DNA of 64,000 nucleotides from NCBI RefSeq assembly GCF_006716765.1, contig NZ_VFPO01000001.1, positions 5,270,001 through 5,334,000 on the forward strand, in the 5' to 3' direction. The first letter of the stretch is position 1, and every line of letters begins with the position of its first letter. The DNA comes from Actinomadura hallensis. Its GTDB lineage: Bacteria > Actinomycetota > Actinomycetes > Streptosporangiales > Streptosporangiaceae. The position numbers were made by a program, and so were the translations under genes. Of this stretch, positions 24,055 through 31,912 are shown piece by piece. Under the pieces are notes generated by a model. It saw only the letters and a list, made by a program, of their open reading frames with translations, had not been told where the DNA came from and made no database searches.

Positions 24055-24846
24055 TCACTTGCGGGCCAGCGGCACCCGCGCGAGCTGGCGGCTCTGCGCG
24101 ACGAGCCGGCCCGCGGAGTCCCAGACCTCGACCTCCTCGTCGAACCAGCCGTCCGACAGGAGCCGGCCGGTGCCGTGCAGGGCGAGCCACCCGGGCGCGG
24201 GCACGGCGCGCATGTGCCAGGTCAGCTCGACGGTCGGGGCCCAGCCCTGCGCGCCGAGGTTCAGCGCGACGGGCGGCAGCGCGTCCACGGCGAGGGCGAG
24301 CGAGTACGCGTCGAACGGGTGGCCGTCGCGGTGCCGGAACCAGCCGCGGACCTCGGGGCGGCCGCTCGGCCGCCCGTCCAGCCAGCCCATCGTGGAGCGG
24401 TCGAAACGCATGTCGACCTGGTCGGCGAAGCCCTCGCCCGCCGGGGGCCGCTGGTCGGTGCACTCCTCGATCGGAGGAAGCCCCGGGGGCTGCTCTCCGG
24501 TCCAGCCGGGCGCCGCGTCGGCGTCGAGCGTGCCGGTGGTGATCAGGGCGTCCACGACGGGCCGGCCCTCCTGGACGAGGGAGACCAGCGCCGCTGCGGC
24601 CGTGCGGCCCGTCTTGCGGGTCTCGACCAGCACCTCGGCGGGGCCGGACCTGGTGACGCGGTGGAAGTTCGCCGCGGTGGAGACGGGGTGGGCGTGCGGG
24701 GAGGCGTCGACGGCGGCGCGGGCCAGCACGGCCATGACGTAGCCGCCGTTGAGGGCCTCGCCGATGGCGTAGCCGCCGTCGAGGACGGCCTCGTACCGGC
24801 CCTCGCCGACCCGTTTCACCGCGGTCGCGTCGCCGAACCCGCTCAT
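24055..24846 (-). CDS. Thioesterase family protein (TesB-like double hotdog)
   Basis: This 263-residue protein has an actinobacterial TesB/4HBT_3 layout. The first hotdog reads YAIGEALNGGYVMAVLARAA and HPVSTAANFHRVTRSGPAEV. The second reads FDAYSLALAVDALPPVALNLG and TVELTWHMRAVPAPGWLALH, ending VWDSAGRLVAQSRQLARVPL. It probably hydrolyses an acyl-CoA, substrate unknown. ATG at complement 24844-24846 is preceded by AGGAG 8 nt upstream, which fixes the start over the longer frame from 24900. It is followed by a gap before murI. Confidence 0.88.
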   Translation of the reverse strand: MSGFGDATAVKRVGEGRYEAVLDGGYAIGEALNGGYVMAVLARAAVDASPHAHPVSTAANFHRVTRSGPAEVLVETRKTGRTAAAALVSLVQEGRPVVDALITTGTLDADAAPGWTGEQPPGLPPIEECTDQRPPAGEGFADQVDMRFDRSTMGWLDGRPSGRPEVRGWFRHRDGHPFDAYSLALAVDALPPVALNLGAQGWAPTVELTWHMRAVPAPGWLALHGTGRLLSDGWFDEEVEVWDSAGRLVAQSRQLARVPLARK

Positions 24847-25002
24847 CCGCACACTCCTGCGTCCCGGCCGCGCGGCGGGCGCCGTCCACCCGTCCCGCAC
24901 GGTTCTAGAATCACGTTCGACGTCGCACTGTACCGCGCCGACGCGGCCGCCGCCGTGGTCTGGGGCACCGCACGGCGGACGCGACCGGGCGCGCAGGCGT
25001 CC

Positions 25003-25950
25003 TCAGGCCCAGAGCTGGCCCTCGAGGCGGGCCTCCGCCTCCTCCAGGGTGCCGCTGTAGGCGCCGGTCGACAGGTACTTCCAGCCGCCGTCGGCGATGA
25101 CGAAGACGATGTCGGCCCGCTCGCCCGCCTTGACCGCCTTCCGCGCCATCCCCAGCGCCGCGTGCAGCGCGCCGCCGGTCGAGATGCCCGCGAAGATGCC
25201 CTCCTGCTCCAGCAGCTCGCGGGTGCGGCGCAGCGCGTCCCCGGACGTGACCGAGAACCGGGTGGTCAGCACCGACTCGTCGTACAGCTCCGGGATGAAG
25301 CCCTCGTCGATGTTGCGCAGCCCGTACACCAGGTCGCCGTAACGGGGCTCCGCGGCGACGATCTTGACGTCCGGCACCTGCTCGCGCAGGTACCGGCCCA
25401 CGCCCATCAGCGTGCCCGTGGTGCCGAGACCGGCGACGAAGTGCGTCACCGTGGGGAGGTCCTCGAGGATCTCGGGGCCGGTCGTCTCGTAGTGCGCGAG
25501 GGCGTTGGCCTCGTTGCCGTACTGGTACAGCATCACCCAGTCGGGGTTCTCCTCCGCGAGCGCCTTCGCGACGCGGACGGCCTCGTTCGACCCGCCCGCC
25601 GCCGGGGAGAAGATGATCCGCGCCCCCCACATCTCCAGCAGCTGGCGGCGCTCGTCGGAGGTGTTCTCCGGCATCACGCAGACCATCTCGTAGCCGCGCA
25701 GCTTGGCGACCATGGCCAGTGAGATGCCGGTGTTGCCGGACGTCGGCTCCAGGATCGTGCAGCCCGGAGTCAGCAGCCCCTCCTTCTCCGCCTTCTGGAT
25801 CATGTAGAAGGCGGGACGGTCCTTCACCGAACCGGTGGGGTTGCGGTCCTCCAGCTTGGCCCAGAGCCGCACGTCGGCGCTCGGCGACAGCCGCGGCAGG
25901 CCGACCAGCGGCGTGCGGCCGAGCGAGTCCAGCAGCGAGTCGAATCGCAT
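25003..25950 (-). CDS. cysM: CysO-dependent cysteine synthase (O-phosphoserine sulfhydrylase type)
   Basis: This PLP enzyme of 315 residues closely resembles Mycobacterium tuberculosis CysM, which adds the thiocarboxylate of CysO to the aminoacrylate formed from O-phosphoserine. The PLP lysine is K43 in NPTGSVKDRPAF. EPTSGNTGISLAM, HFVAGLGTTGTLMGVGRYL and FAGISTGGALHAALG are present, and the C-terminus WKYLSTGAYSGTLEEAEARL ends EGQLWA as in the mycobacterial enzyme. cysO lies 20 nt upstream and mec is in the same group, which supports the CysO route rather than plain O-acetylserine sulfhydrylase. Confidence 0.95.
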   Translation of the reverse strand: MRFDSLLDSLGRTPLVGLPRLSPSADVRLWAKLEDRNPTGSVKDRPAFYMIQKAEKEGLLTPGCTILEPTSGNTGISLAMVAKLRGYEMVCVMPENTSDERRQLLEMWGARIIFSPAAGGSNEAVRVAKALAEENPDWVMLYQYGNEANALAHYETTGPEILEDLPTVTHFVAGLGTTGTLMGVGRYLREQVPDVKIVAAEPRYGDLVYGLRNIDEGFIPELYDESVLTTRFSVTSGDALRRTRELLEQEGIFAGISTGGALHAALGMARKAVKAGERADIVFVIADGGWKYLSTGAYSGTLEEAEARLEGQLWA

Positions 25951-25970
25951 GTGCCGCAGTCCAGCCCGGG

Positions 25971-26243
25971 TCAGCCGCCGGCTACGGCCGGCAGGATGGT
26001 GACGTTGTCACCGTCGGAGACGGGCGTCTCCAGCCCGCCGAGGAAACGGACGTCCTCGTCGTTGAGGTAGACGTTGACGAACTTGCGCAGGCCCTTGTCG
26101 TCCACCAGCCGGTCGCGCAGGCCGGCGTGGCGCGAGTCAAGGTCGGTGAACAGCTCGTCCAGAGTGGCGCCCTTGCCCTCGACGGCCTTGGCCCCATCGG
26201 TGAGGTTGCGCAGGATCGTCGGAATGCGGACCTCGATCGCCAT
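25971..26243 (-). CDS. cysO: CysO sulfur carrier protein (MoaD/ThiS fold)
   Basis: This 90-residue ubiquitin-like sulfur carrier ends in the di-glycine tail LPAVAGG needed for thiocarboxylation. Typical segments are MAIEVRIPTILRNLTDGAKA and FVNVYLNDEDVRFLGGLETP. It hands sulfide to CysM. ATG at complement 26241-26243 is preceded by GAAGGAGATC, a strong ribosome site. The activating MoeZ-like enzyme is not in the window. Confidence 0.95.
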   Translation of the reverse strand: MAIEVRIPTILRNLTDGAKAVEGKGATLDELFTDLDSRHAGLRDRLVDDKGLRKFVNVYLNDEDVRFLGGLETPVSDGDNVTILPAVAGG

Positions 26244-26335
26244 CGCGGTGATCTCCTTCTAGTCGTACGGGGGCTTCCCGCCCTCTGCGTCACAACCGGG
26301 CGGGGCGCAGGAAGATTCCAGGCATGATCAGCGCG

Positions 26336-26458
26336 TCAGCGACAGTCGTAGACGACCTCGGCGCGCGAGTGCCCGAACAGGAAGCTCTGCACGGGTGGCA
26401 CCGCGGTGGAACCGGCGGGACGCCGCGCGTCGCCCGTCCCGTGCCCGCTCGTCCACAT
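26336..26458 (-). CDS. Possible 40-residue ORF between mec and cysO (leader peptide candidate)
   Basis: In the 307-nt gap between mec and cysO an ATG frame encodes 40 residues ending QSFLFGHSRAEVVYDCR, with its only cysteine codon next to last. Other in-frame GTG starts would give 18-20 residues. No strong ribosome site is seen and no family was recognised. The position upstream of cysO-cysM and the terminal Cys codon make a cysteine-responsive leader conceivable, but this is weak. Confidence 0.3.
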   Translation of the reverse strand: MWTSGHGTGDARRPAGSTAVPPVQSFLFGHSRAEVVYDCR

Positions 26459-26550
26459 GACGTCCAGTTTACCGGCCGCCCCACGGCGTCGATGACCGGC
26501 CGCTCCGCGGCGCCGCCCCGGCGTCTCGGCGGCCATCACGTCCCGGGCGG

Positions 26551-26979
26551 TCACTCGTACGACTCGACGATCTCGACCTCCTCCTCGACGACCTCGCCGT
26601 CCACCAGGAGGTAGGAGCGGAACTCCGCCTCGTCGGGGTCGCGGGTCGAGACGATCACCCGGTGGACCCGCGGGTCGGCGAGCGAGGAGCGCAGGTAGCC
26701 GATGTCGGTCCGCGACGGGTACGCCTCGGTCGAGGTGTGCGAGTGGTAGTGGACGATCATCTCCTCGTCGTTGTCGTCCATCTCCCTGGACACCCGGAAC
26801 CACTCGCCGGAGTCGAAGCTGTGGTAGGTCGGGGACCGCTCGGCGTTCGTCATCGGGATGAACCGGGTCGGCCGGTCCGACCCCGCGGGCCCGGCCACGA
26901 TCCCGCAGGCCTCGTCGGGGTGGTCCGCGCGCGCATGCGCGATGATCTTGTCGACAATGGCGCGTTCGATCGTCAGCAT
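26551..26979 (-). CDS. mec: Mec, JAMM-type metalloprotease releasing cysteine from CysO
   Basis: This zinc JAMM/MPN protease of 142 residues removes the new cysteine from the CysO-Cys adduct. The JAMM signature is complete: E23 in HPDEACGIVAG, and HYHSHTSTEAYPSRTD supplying H-x-H, S and D. It completes the cysM-cysO-mec set of the O-phosphoserine pathway. The ATG at complement 26977-26979 lies 7 nt behind a TAGCCT box with no ribosome site, so leaderless translation is likely; the longer frame to 27096 is noise. Confidence 0.93.
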   Translation of the reverse strand: MLTIERAIVDKIIAHARADHPDEACGIVAGPAGSDRPTRFIPMTNAERSPTYHSFDSGEWFRVSREMDDNDEEMIVHYHSHTSTEAYPSRTDIGYLRSSLADPRVHRVIVSTRDPDEAEFRSYLLVDGEVVEEEVEIVESYE

Positions 26980-26986
26980 GTTCGGA

Positions 26987-26992
26987 AGGCTA
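26987..26992 (-). promoter_or_regulatory. -10 box (TAGCCT) for mec and the cys genes
   Basis: TAGCCT on the minus strand ends 7 nt before the mec ATG, with no Shine-Dalgarno sequence between. It could drive mec-cysO-cysM. Confidence 0.5.
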
Positions 26993-27129
26993 CCCGGCGG
27001 CGCCCTCCGCCCCCGCCCGTCCCCGCACCCGCCGCCCGCGTCAGCCCAGCCGCCGTCCCGGACGACGCCGGTGGCGACCTCGTTGACCACCAGCACGAAC
27101 GGCAGCGTGCGAGCGGGGACGGCCGGCGT

Positions 27130-27657
27130 TCACCAGAGGGCGCGGACGAGGCTCTCCTGGAGCATCGTCAACCAGTCGTAGGCCGCGAACAGCGGCGCGC
27201 GCGGATCGCGCGGATCCAGGGTCGCGGCCTCCTCGTACCACTCCTCGGTGATGTCGAGCCGGGTCCCCAGCGCCAGGCGCACGTCGTTCAGCGCCCGCAG
27301 CCAGATCTGCGCGCGCTCGTCGTCCAGGAGGATGTCCTGCCTGGGCTCCCCCAGCGAGCCCAGCACCTCCTTCGCGGCCTCGCGCTTGCCGTCCCGCAGC
27401 CCCATCTCGGTGTAGCGGCGGAACTCCCCCGCGGCCTCCCCGTCGTCCTCGTAGGCGTCGGGGAACAGCCGCGCCAGCACCGGATCGTCGGGTTTGGCGG
27501 CGTTCTCGGCGATGCCGATGGACGCCAGGTCGCCGTCCGCCCCGGGCGCGTCGCCGAGCAACGCGAGCATCTGCTCCATCAGGGCGCGCGTCAGCGCGAT
27601 CTCCTCGGCCTCCAGCCGCACCCTGATGCCCTGGCCGGTCCTCTTCACATGGCTCAT
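27130..27657 (-). CDS. DUF2017 family protein
   Basis: This 175-residue cytosolic actinobacterial protein starts MSHVKRTGQGIRVRLEAEEI and shows ALMEQMLALLGD, DPVLARLFPDAY, EFRRYTEMGLRDGKR and WLRALNDVRLALGTRLDI. DUF2017 genes regularly follow clpS in actinobacteria, as here with a 21-nt gap, and are sometimes viewed as ClpS-associated, but no biochemical role is established. Confidence 0.9.
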   Translation of the reverse strand: MSHVKRTGQGIRVRLEAEEIALTRALMEQMLALLGDAPGADGDLASIGIAENAAKPDDPVLARLFPDAYEDDGEAAGEFRRYTEMGLRDGKREAAKEVLGSLGEPRQDILLDDERAQIWLRALNDVRLALGTRLDITEEWYEEAATLDPRDPRAPLFAAYDWLTMLQESLVRALW

Positions 27658-27678
27658 CGGATCGCTCCGCCCACGGGC

Positions 27679-27984
27679 TCAGTCGTCCCGCTTGACCGTG
27701 GCCCACAGGCCGTAGGAATGCAGGATCTCCACGTCCCGCTCCATCTCCTCGCGGGTGCCGTTGGCCACGACCGCGCGGCCCTTGTGGTGGACGTCGAGCA
27801 TCAGCTTCTCGGCCTTGGGCTTGGGGTAGCCGAATACGGTTTGGAACACGTACGTGACGTACGACATCAGGTTGATGGGGTCGTTCCAGACGATGGCCAG
27901 CCAGGGCCTGTCCGGGCTCACGTCCTCGTCGACCTCGGGCCGCTCCAGTTCGACGGGTGCGGGCGCCGTGCTCATGGCGCTCAT
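27679..27984 (-). CDS. clpS: ATP-dependent Clp protease adaptor ClpS
   Basis: This adaptor delivers N-degron substrates to ClpC/ClpP. The core is WLAIVWNDPINLMSYVTYVF, where N-D-P contacts the substrate amino terminus, followed by AEKLMLDVHHKGRAVV and REEMERDVEILHSYGLWATV. The start is either ATG at 27982-27984 or ATG at 27973-27975; both have purine-rich sequence upstream and differ by three residues. It is divergent from pncB and leads the clpS-DUF2017 pair. Confidence 0.95.
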   Translation of the reverse strand: MSAMSTAPAPVELERPEVDEDVSPDRPWLAIVWNDPINLMSYVTYVFQTVFGYPKPKAEKLMLDVHHKGRAVVANGTREEMERDVEILHSYGLWATVKRDD

Positions 27985-28099
27985 CTCCGCGTTCCCCCCT
28001 CTCAGCGTGGGATACGTCCGCCCATCGGAACCGATGCTATGCGCCACTCCCCCTCCCGGGTGTGACGGTCCGCATCTCCATGGTGCCCGCGGCAAGGCT

Positions 28100-28105
28100 T
28101 AGGGT
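28100..28105 (+). promoter_or_regulatory. -10 box (TAGGGT) for pncB
   Basis: TAGGGT ends 7 nt before the GTG at 28113, which suggests a leaderless mRNA. It is the best reason to choose that GTG over the in-frame ATG at 28080, which lies upstream of the box. Confidence 0.55.
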
Positions 28106-28112
28106 TCCAGTT

Positions 28113-29432
28113 GTGGACCTTGGTGACGGTACTGCGCTGCTGACCGACCGATACGAGCTGACCATGCTGCAGGCCGCCCTGCGCAGCGGGACGGCCGACC
28201 GGCGCGCGGTCTTCGAGGTGTTCGCGCGGAGCCTGCCCAACGGCCGCCGGTACGGGGTCGTCGCGGGCACGGGACGGCTCCTCGACGCGATCGAGGCGTT
28301 CCGCTTCGAGGCCGCGGAGCTGGACTTCCTGCTCTCGAACGGCGTCGTGGACGAGACCACGGCGCAATGGCTGGAGAAGTACCGCTTCAGCGGGAACGTC
28401 TGGGGTTACGCCGAGGGCGACTGCTACTTCCCGGGATCGCCGATCCTGGTGGTGGAAGGGACGTTCGGGGAGGCCGTCCTGCTGGAGACCCTCGTCCTGT
28501 CGGTCCTCAACCACGACTCCGCGATCGCGTCGGCGGCGTCCCGGATGGTGCAGGCCGCCCAGGGCCGCCCCCTCATCGAGATGGGGTCGCGGCGCACCCA
28601 CGAGCACGCCGCCGTCGCCGCCGCTCGCGCCGCCCACATCGCGGGGTTCGCGACCACGTCCAACCTGGAGGCGGGCCGCCGCTACGGCGTCCCGACCGCC
28701 GGGACCAGCGCGCACGCCTTCACCCTCCTGCACGACAGCGAACGCCACGCCTTCGAGGCGCAGCTCGCCTCACTGGGGGCGGACACCACGCTGCTGGTCG
28801 ACACCTACGACGTCGAGCGGGCCGTCCGCACCGGCGTGGAGCTGGCCGGGCCGTCCCTGGGCGGAGTGCGGCTCGACAGCGGCGACCTCGGCGCGCTGGC
28901 GCGCAGCGTCCGCGAGCAGCTCGACGCGCTGGGCGCGACCGGCACCCGCATCGTGGTGACCGGCGACCTGGACGAGTACGGCATCGCGGCCCTCGCCGCC
29001 GCGCCGGTGGACGGCTACGGCGTCGGGACGGCCCTCGTGACCGGCTCGGGCGCCCCCACCGCGTCGCTCGTCTACAAGCTCGTCGCCCGCGCCGACCGGC
29101 CCGGTGAGGACGCCCCCCTGCGCCCGGTGGCGAAGCGCTCCCCGGGCAAGCCGAGCCGCGGCGGGCGCAAGACGGCCGTCCGCCGCTTCGACGGGCACGG
29201 CGTCGCCCGCGCCGAGACCATCACCACCGGGGAACCGGACCCGGGTCCGCACGACCGGGTCCTCCAGGTCCCGCTGGTGCGGAACGGCGAGATCGTCGGG
29301 CGCGAGCCGCTCGCCGCGGCCAGGGAGCGCCACGCGCGGTCGGTCGCGGAGCTGCCGGCGGCGGCGGTCCGGCTCTCCCGGGGCGAGCCCGCCGTCCCCA
29401 CGGAGTTCGTGGACGGCGGCGCCCGCCCCTGA
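28113..29432 (+). CDS. pncB: Nicotinate phosphoribosyltransferase
   Basis: This enzyme makes nicotinate mononucleotide from nicotinate and PRPP in NAD salvage. The 439 residues include LLTDRYELTMLQAALRSG, the catalytic-loop region EMGSRRTHEHAA (phospho-histidine candidate), TSNLEAGRRYGVPTAGTSAH, VRLDSGDLG and DGYGVGTALVTG. GTG 28113 follows a TAGGGT box; an upstream in-frame ATG exists at 28080. pncA lies 95 nt downstream, so both steps from nicotinamide to NaMN are next to each other. Confidence 0.95.
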   Translation: MDLGDGTALLTDRYELTMLQAALRSGTADRRAVFEVFARSLPNGRRYGVVAGTGRLLDAIEAFRFEAAELDFLLSNGVVDETTAQWLEKYRFSGNVWGYAEGDCYFPGSPILVVEGTFGEAVLLETLVLSVLNHDSAIASAASRMVQAAQGRPLIEMGSRRTHEHAAVAAARAAHIAGFATTSNLEAGRRYGVPTAGTSAHAFTLLHDSERHAFEAQLASLGADTTLLVDTYDVERAVRTGVELAGPSLGGVRLDSGDLGALARSVREQLDALGATGTRIVVTGDLDEYGIAALAAAPVDGYGVGTALVTGSGAPTASLVYKLVARADRPGEDAPLRPVAKRSPGKPSRGGRKTAVRRFDGHGVARAETITTGEPDPGPHDRVLQVPLVRNGEIVGREPLAAARERHARSVAELPAAAVRLSRGEPAVPTEFVDGGARP

Positions 29433-29527
29433 ACCGGCCGCGGCCCCCGGGATGACGCGCCGTTTCCTGGGATAGCGTCCACATCGTCTGGGCAAGTCCG
29501 GAGGAGAGACCTGTACAGGGAGTGCTC

Positions 29528-30109
29528 ATGCGCAAGAAGGCTCTGATCATCATCGACGTGCAGAACGACTTCTGCGAGGGCGGCTCGCTCGCCGTCGAGG
29601 GCGGCGCGGACGTGGCCACCGCCATCTCCCGGCACGTCGCCGAGCACGGCTCCGACTACGACCACATCGTGGCGACCCGCGACTTCCACCTCGACCCGGG
29701 CGACCACTTCTCCGACGAGCCCGACTTCGTCGACTCGTGGCCGCCGCACTGCGTGATCGGCACGCCCGGCGCCGACTTCCACCCGAACCTCTCGCTGAAG
29801 CCCATCGAGGCGGTGTTCAGCAAGGGCCGCGAGTCGTCCGGCTACAGCGGCTTCGAGGGCGTCTCGGACGACGAGCAGCCGCTCCCCGACTGGCTCGCCG
29901 CCCGCGGCGTCGACACGGTCGACATCGTCGGCATCGCCACCGACCACTGCGTCCGCGCCACCGCCGTGGACGCGGCCCGCAGCGGCCTCCGCACGACGGT
30001 CCTCCTCGACCTCACCGCCGGGGTGAGCAAGAACACCGTCGACAAGGCCCTGGAGGAACTGAAGAGGGAGGGCGTCGAACTCTCCGGCGACCCGGTGGTC
30101 GCCGGCTGA
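29528..30109 (+). CDS. pncA: Nicotinamidase
   Basis: This enzyme hydrolyses nicotinamide to nicotinate and ammonia, feeding PncB. The 193 residues carry the triad: D10 in ALIIIDVQNDFCEGG, lysine in AVFSKGRESSGYSGFEG and cysteine in GIATDHCVRATAVDA. The metal-binding stretch is DFHLDPGDHF. ATG 29528 has AGGGAG 5-6 nt upstream, better than the GTG at 29522. An active PncA of this kind would also convert pyrazinamide. Confidence 0.96.
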   Translation: MRKKALIIIDVQNDFCEGGSLAVEGGADVATAISRHVAEHGSDYDHIVATRDFHLDPGDHFSDEPDFVDSWPPHCVIGTPGADFHPNLSLKPIEAVFSKGRESSGYSGFEGVSDDEQPLPDWLAARGVDTVDIVGIATDHCVRATAVDAARSGLRTTVLLDLTAGVSKNTVDKALEELKREGVELSGDPVVAG

Positions 30110-30133
30110 CCCCGGGAGCCCGGGTCGCGGGGG

Positions 30134-31906
30134 TCAGTGGCGGCGTTTGGCGGCCCATTCGCGGATCTTGGCGATGCGCTTGCGGATGTCCTCGGCGGTG
30201 GCCTGCGGGATGGCGGGGCCGCCGCAGGCGGCGCGCAACTCCGTGTGGATGACGCCGTGGGGCTTGCCGGTGCGGTGGTTCCAGGCGCCGACGAGGCTGT
30301 TCAGCTGGCGGCGCAGGGACGCCAGGTCCTCGGCGGCGGTGCGGTCGTCGCGGGGGTCGCCGGTCCTGCGCCTGCGCTCCACGGCGAGCTGCTCGGCCTG
30401 GCGCTTGCGGAGCAGCGCCGACACCTGCTCGGGCTCCAGCAGCCCGGGGATGCCGAGGAACTCCTCCTCCTCGGCGGAGCCGGGCTCGGCGTGCATGCCG
30501 AACTCGCCGCCGTCGTAGAGCACCCGGTCGAACGTGGCGGACGCCTCGACCGTCTCGAACGGCAGTTCCTCGCCGACGTCGGTCGTGTCGCGCTGCCGGT
30601 TGGCCTCCGCGAGGAGCTCGTCGTCCAGGCCGTCCTCCCGGAGGGGACGGTCGAGGACGTGGTCGCGCTCGGTCTCCATCTCGGCGGCGTGCGCCATCAG
30701 CGTCGGCACCGACGGCAGGAAGACCGACGCCGTCTCGCCGCGTCTGCGGGCGCGGACGAAACGGCCGATGGCCTGCGCGAAGAACAGCGGCGTGCTGGTG
30801 GAGGTGGCGTAGACGCCGACGGCGAGGCGCGGGATGTCGACGCCCTCGGACACCATCCGGACCGCGACCATCCAGCGGTCGTCGGTCTCGGCGAACTGCT
30901 TGATCTTCTTGGACGCGGTCGGGTCGTCCGACAGCACGACCGTGGCGCCCTGGCCGGTGACGGCGCGCAGCAGCTTGGCGTAGGCGCGGGCGGCCTCGTG
31001 GTCGGTGGCGATGACCAGGCCGCCCGCGTCCGGGATGGCGCGGCGCAGCTCGGTGAGGCGGCGGTCGGCCGCGGCGAGGACCTGCTTGATCCAGTCGCCC
31101 TTGGGGTCGAGCGCCGCGCGCCACGCCTGCGCGGTCTGGTCCTGGGTGAGCGGCTCGCCGAGCGAGGCGGTGATCTCGTCGCCCGCCCGGGTGCGCCAGC
31201 GCATCTCCCCCGCGTACGCCAGGAAGATCACCGGGCGGACGACGCCGTCGGCGAGGGCCGGGCCGTAGCCGTAGGTGTAGTCGGCGCGGCTGCGGCGGAC
31301 GCCGTCCGGGCCCTCCTCGTACTCGACGAACGGGATCGGGTTGACGTCGGTGCGGAACGGCGTGCCGGACAGCGCGAGGCGCCGCGCGGCCGGCTCGAAC
31401 GCCTCCCGGACGGCGTCGCCCCAGGAGAGCCCGTCGCCGGCGTGGTGGATCTCGTCGAAGATGACCAGCGACTTGCGCGACTCGGTGCGGTTGCGGTGCA
31501 GCGCGGGACGCGCGGCGACGGCCGCGTACGTGATCGCGACGCCGTCGAACTCCTTGCCGACGGGGCCCTGGCCGTTCTGGTACTCGGGGTCGATCTTGAT
31601 CCCGACGCGGGCCGCCGACTCGGCCCACTGCCGCTTGAGATGCTCCGTCGGGCACACGATGGTGATCGCCGAGACGATGCGGCGCTCCATCAGCTCGCGG
31701 GCGAGCCGGAGCGCGAACGTCGTCTTACCGGCGCCGGGCGTCGCCACCGCGAGGAAGTCGCGGGGACCGGGGCGGCTCCCGTCCTTTCCGAAGTAAGCCT
31801 CCAGCGCCTGCTGCTGCCAGGCACGGAGGGACTGCGCGGTCCCCCAGGCGGCCCGCTCGGGGAAGGCGGGAGGCATGCTCGATGCGGCGAAGGTGCTCAC
31901 GGTCAT
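30134..31906 (-). CDS. DEAD/DEAH-box helicase, superfamily 2
   Basis: This 590-residue ATP-dependent helicase has Walker A in AVATPGAGKTTFALRLA (about 53-69), Walker B DEIH in SLVIFDEIHHAGDG, motif III LALSGTPFRTD, and C-terminal helicase motifs MVSEGVDIPRLAVGVYATST and FFAQAIGRFVRARRRGE. The C-terminal 150 residues are charged and helical (AALLRKRQAEQLAVERRRR), ending EWAAKRRH. It resembles the conserved actinobacterial single-gene helicases of unknown target. The M43 protease gene ends 6 nt upstream on the same strand. Confidence 0.9.
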   Translation of the reverse strand: MTVSTFAASSMPPAFPERAAWGTAQSLRAWQQQALEAYFGKDGSRPGPRDFLAVATPGAGKTTFALRLARELMERRIVSAITIVCPTEHLKRQWAESAARVGIKIDPEYQNGQGPVGKEFDGVAITYAAVAARPALHRNRTESRKSLVIFDEIHHAGDGLSWGDAVREAFEPAARRLALSGTPFRTDVNPIPFVEYEEGPDGVRRSRADYTYGYGPALADGVVRPVIFLAYAGEMRWRTRAGDEITASLGEPLTQDQTAQAWRAALDPKGDWIKQVLAAADRRLTELRRAIPDAGGLVIATDHEAARAYAKLLRAVTGQGATVVLSDDPTASKKIKQFAETDDRWMVAVRMVSEGVDIPRLAVGVYATSTSTPLFFAQAIGRFVRARRRGETASVFLPSVPTLMAHAAEMETERDHVLDRPLREDGLDDELLAEANRQRDTTDVGEELPFETVEASATFDRVLYDGGEFGMHAEPGSAEEEEFLGIPGLLEPEQVSALLRKRQAEQLAVERRRRTGDPRDDRTAAEDLASLRRQLNSLVGAWNHRTGKPHGVIHTELRAACGGPAIPQATAEDIRKRIAKIREWAAKRRH

Positions 31907-31912
31907 TGAAGG

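Noticed and set aside
26290..26484. 64-residue minus-strand ORF upstream of cysO
   Set aside because: Overlaps the better leader candidate in another frame, is Arg/Pro-rich and has no ribosome site.
30137..31909. A 590-residue plus-strand frame opposite the helicase
   Set aside because: It is the exact shadow of the helicase gene and has only biased composition; the minus strand has all helicase motifs.
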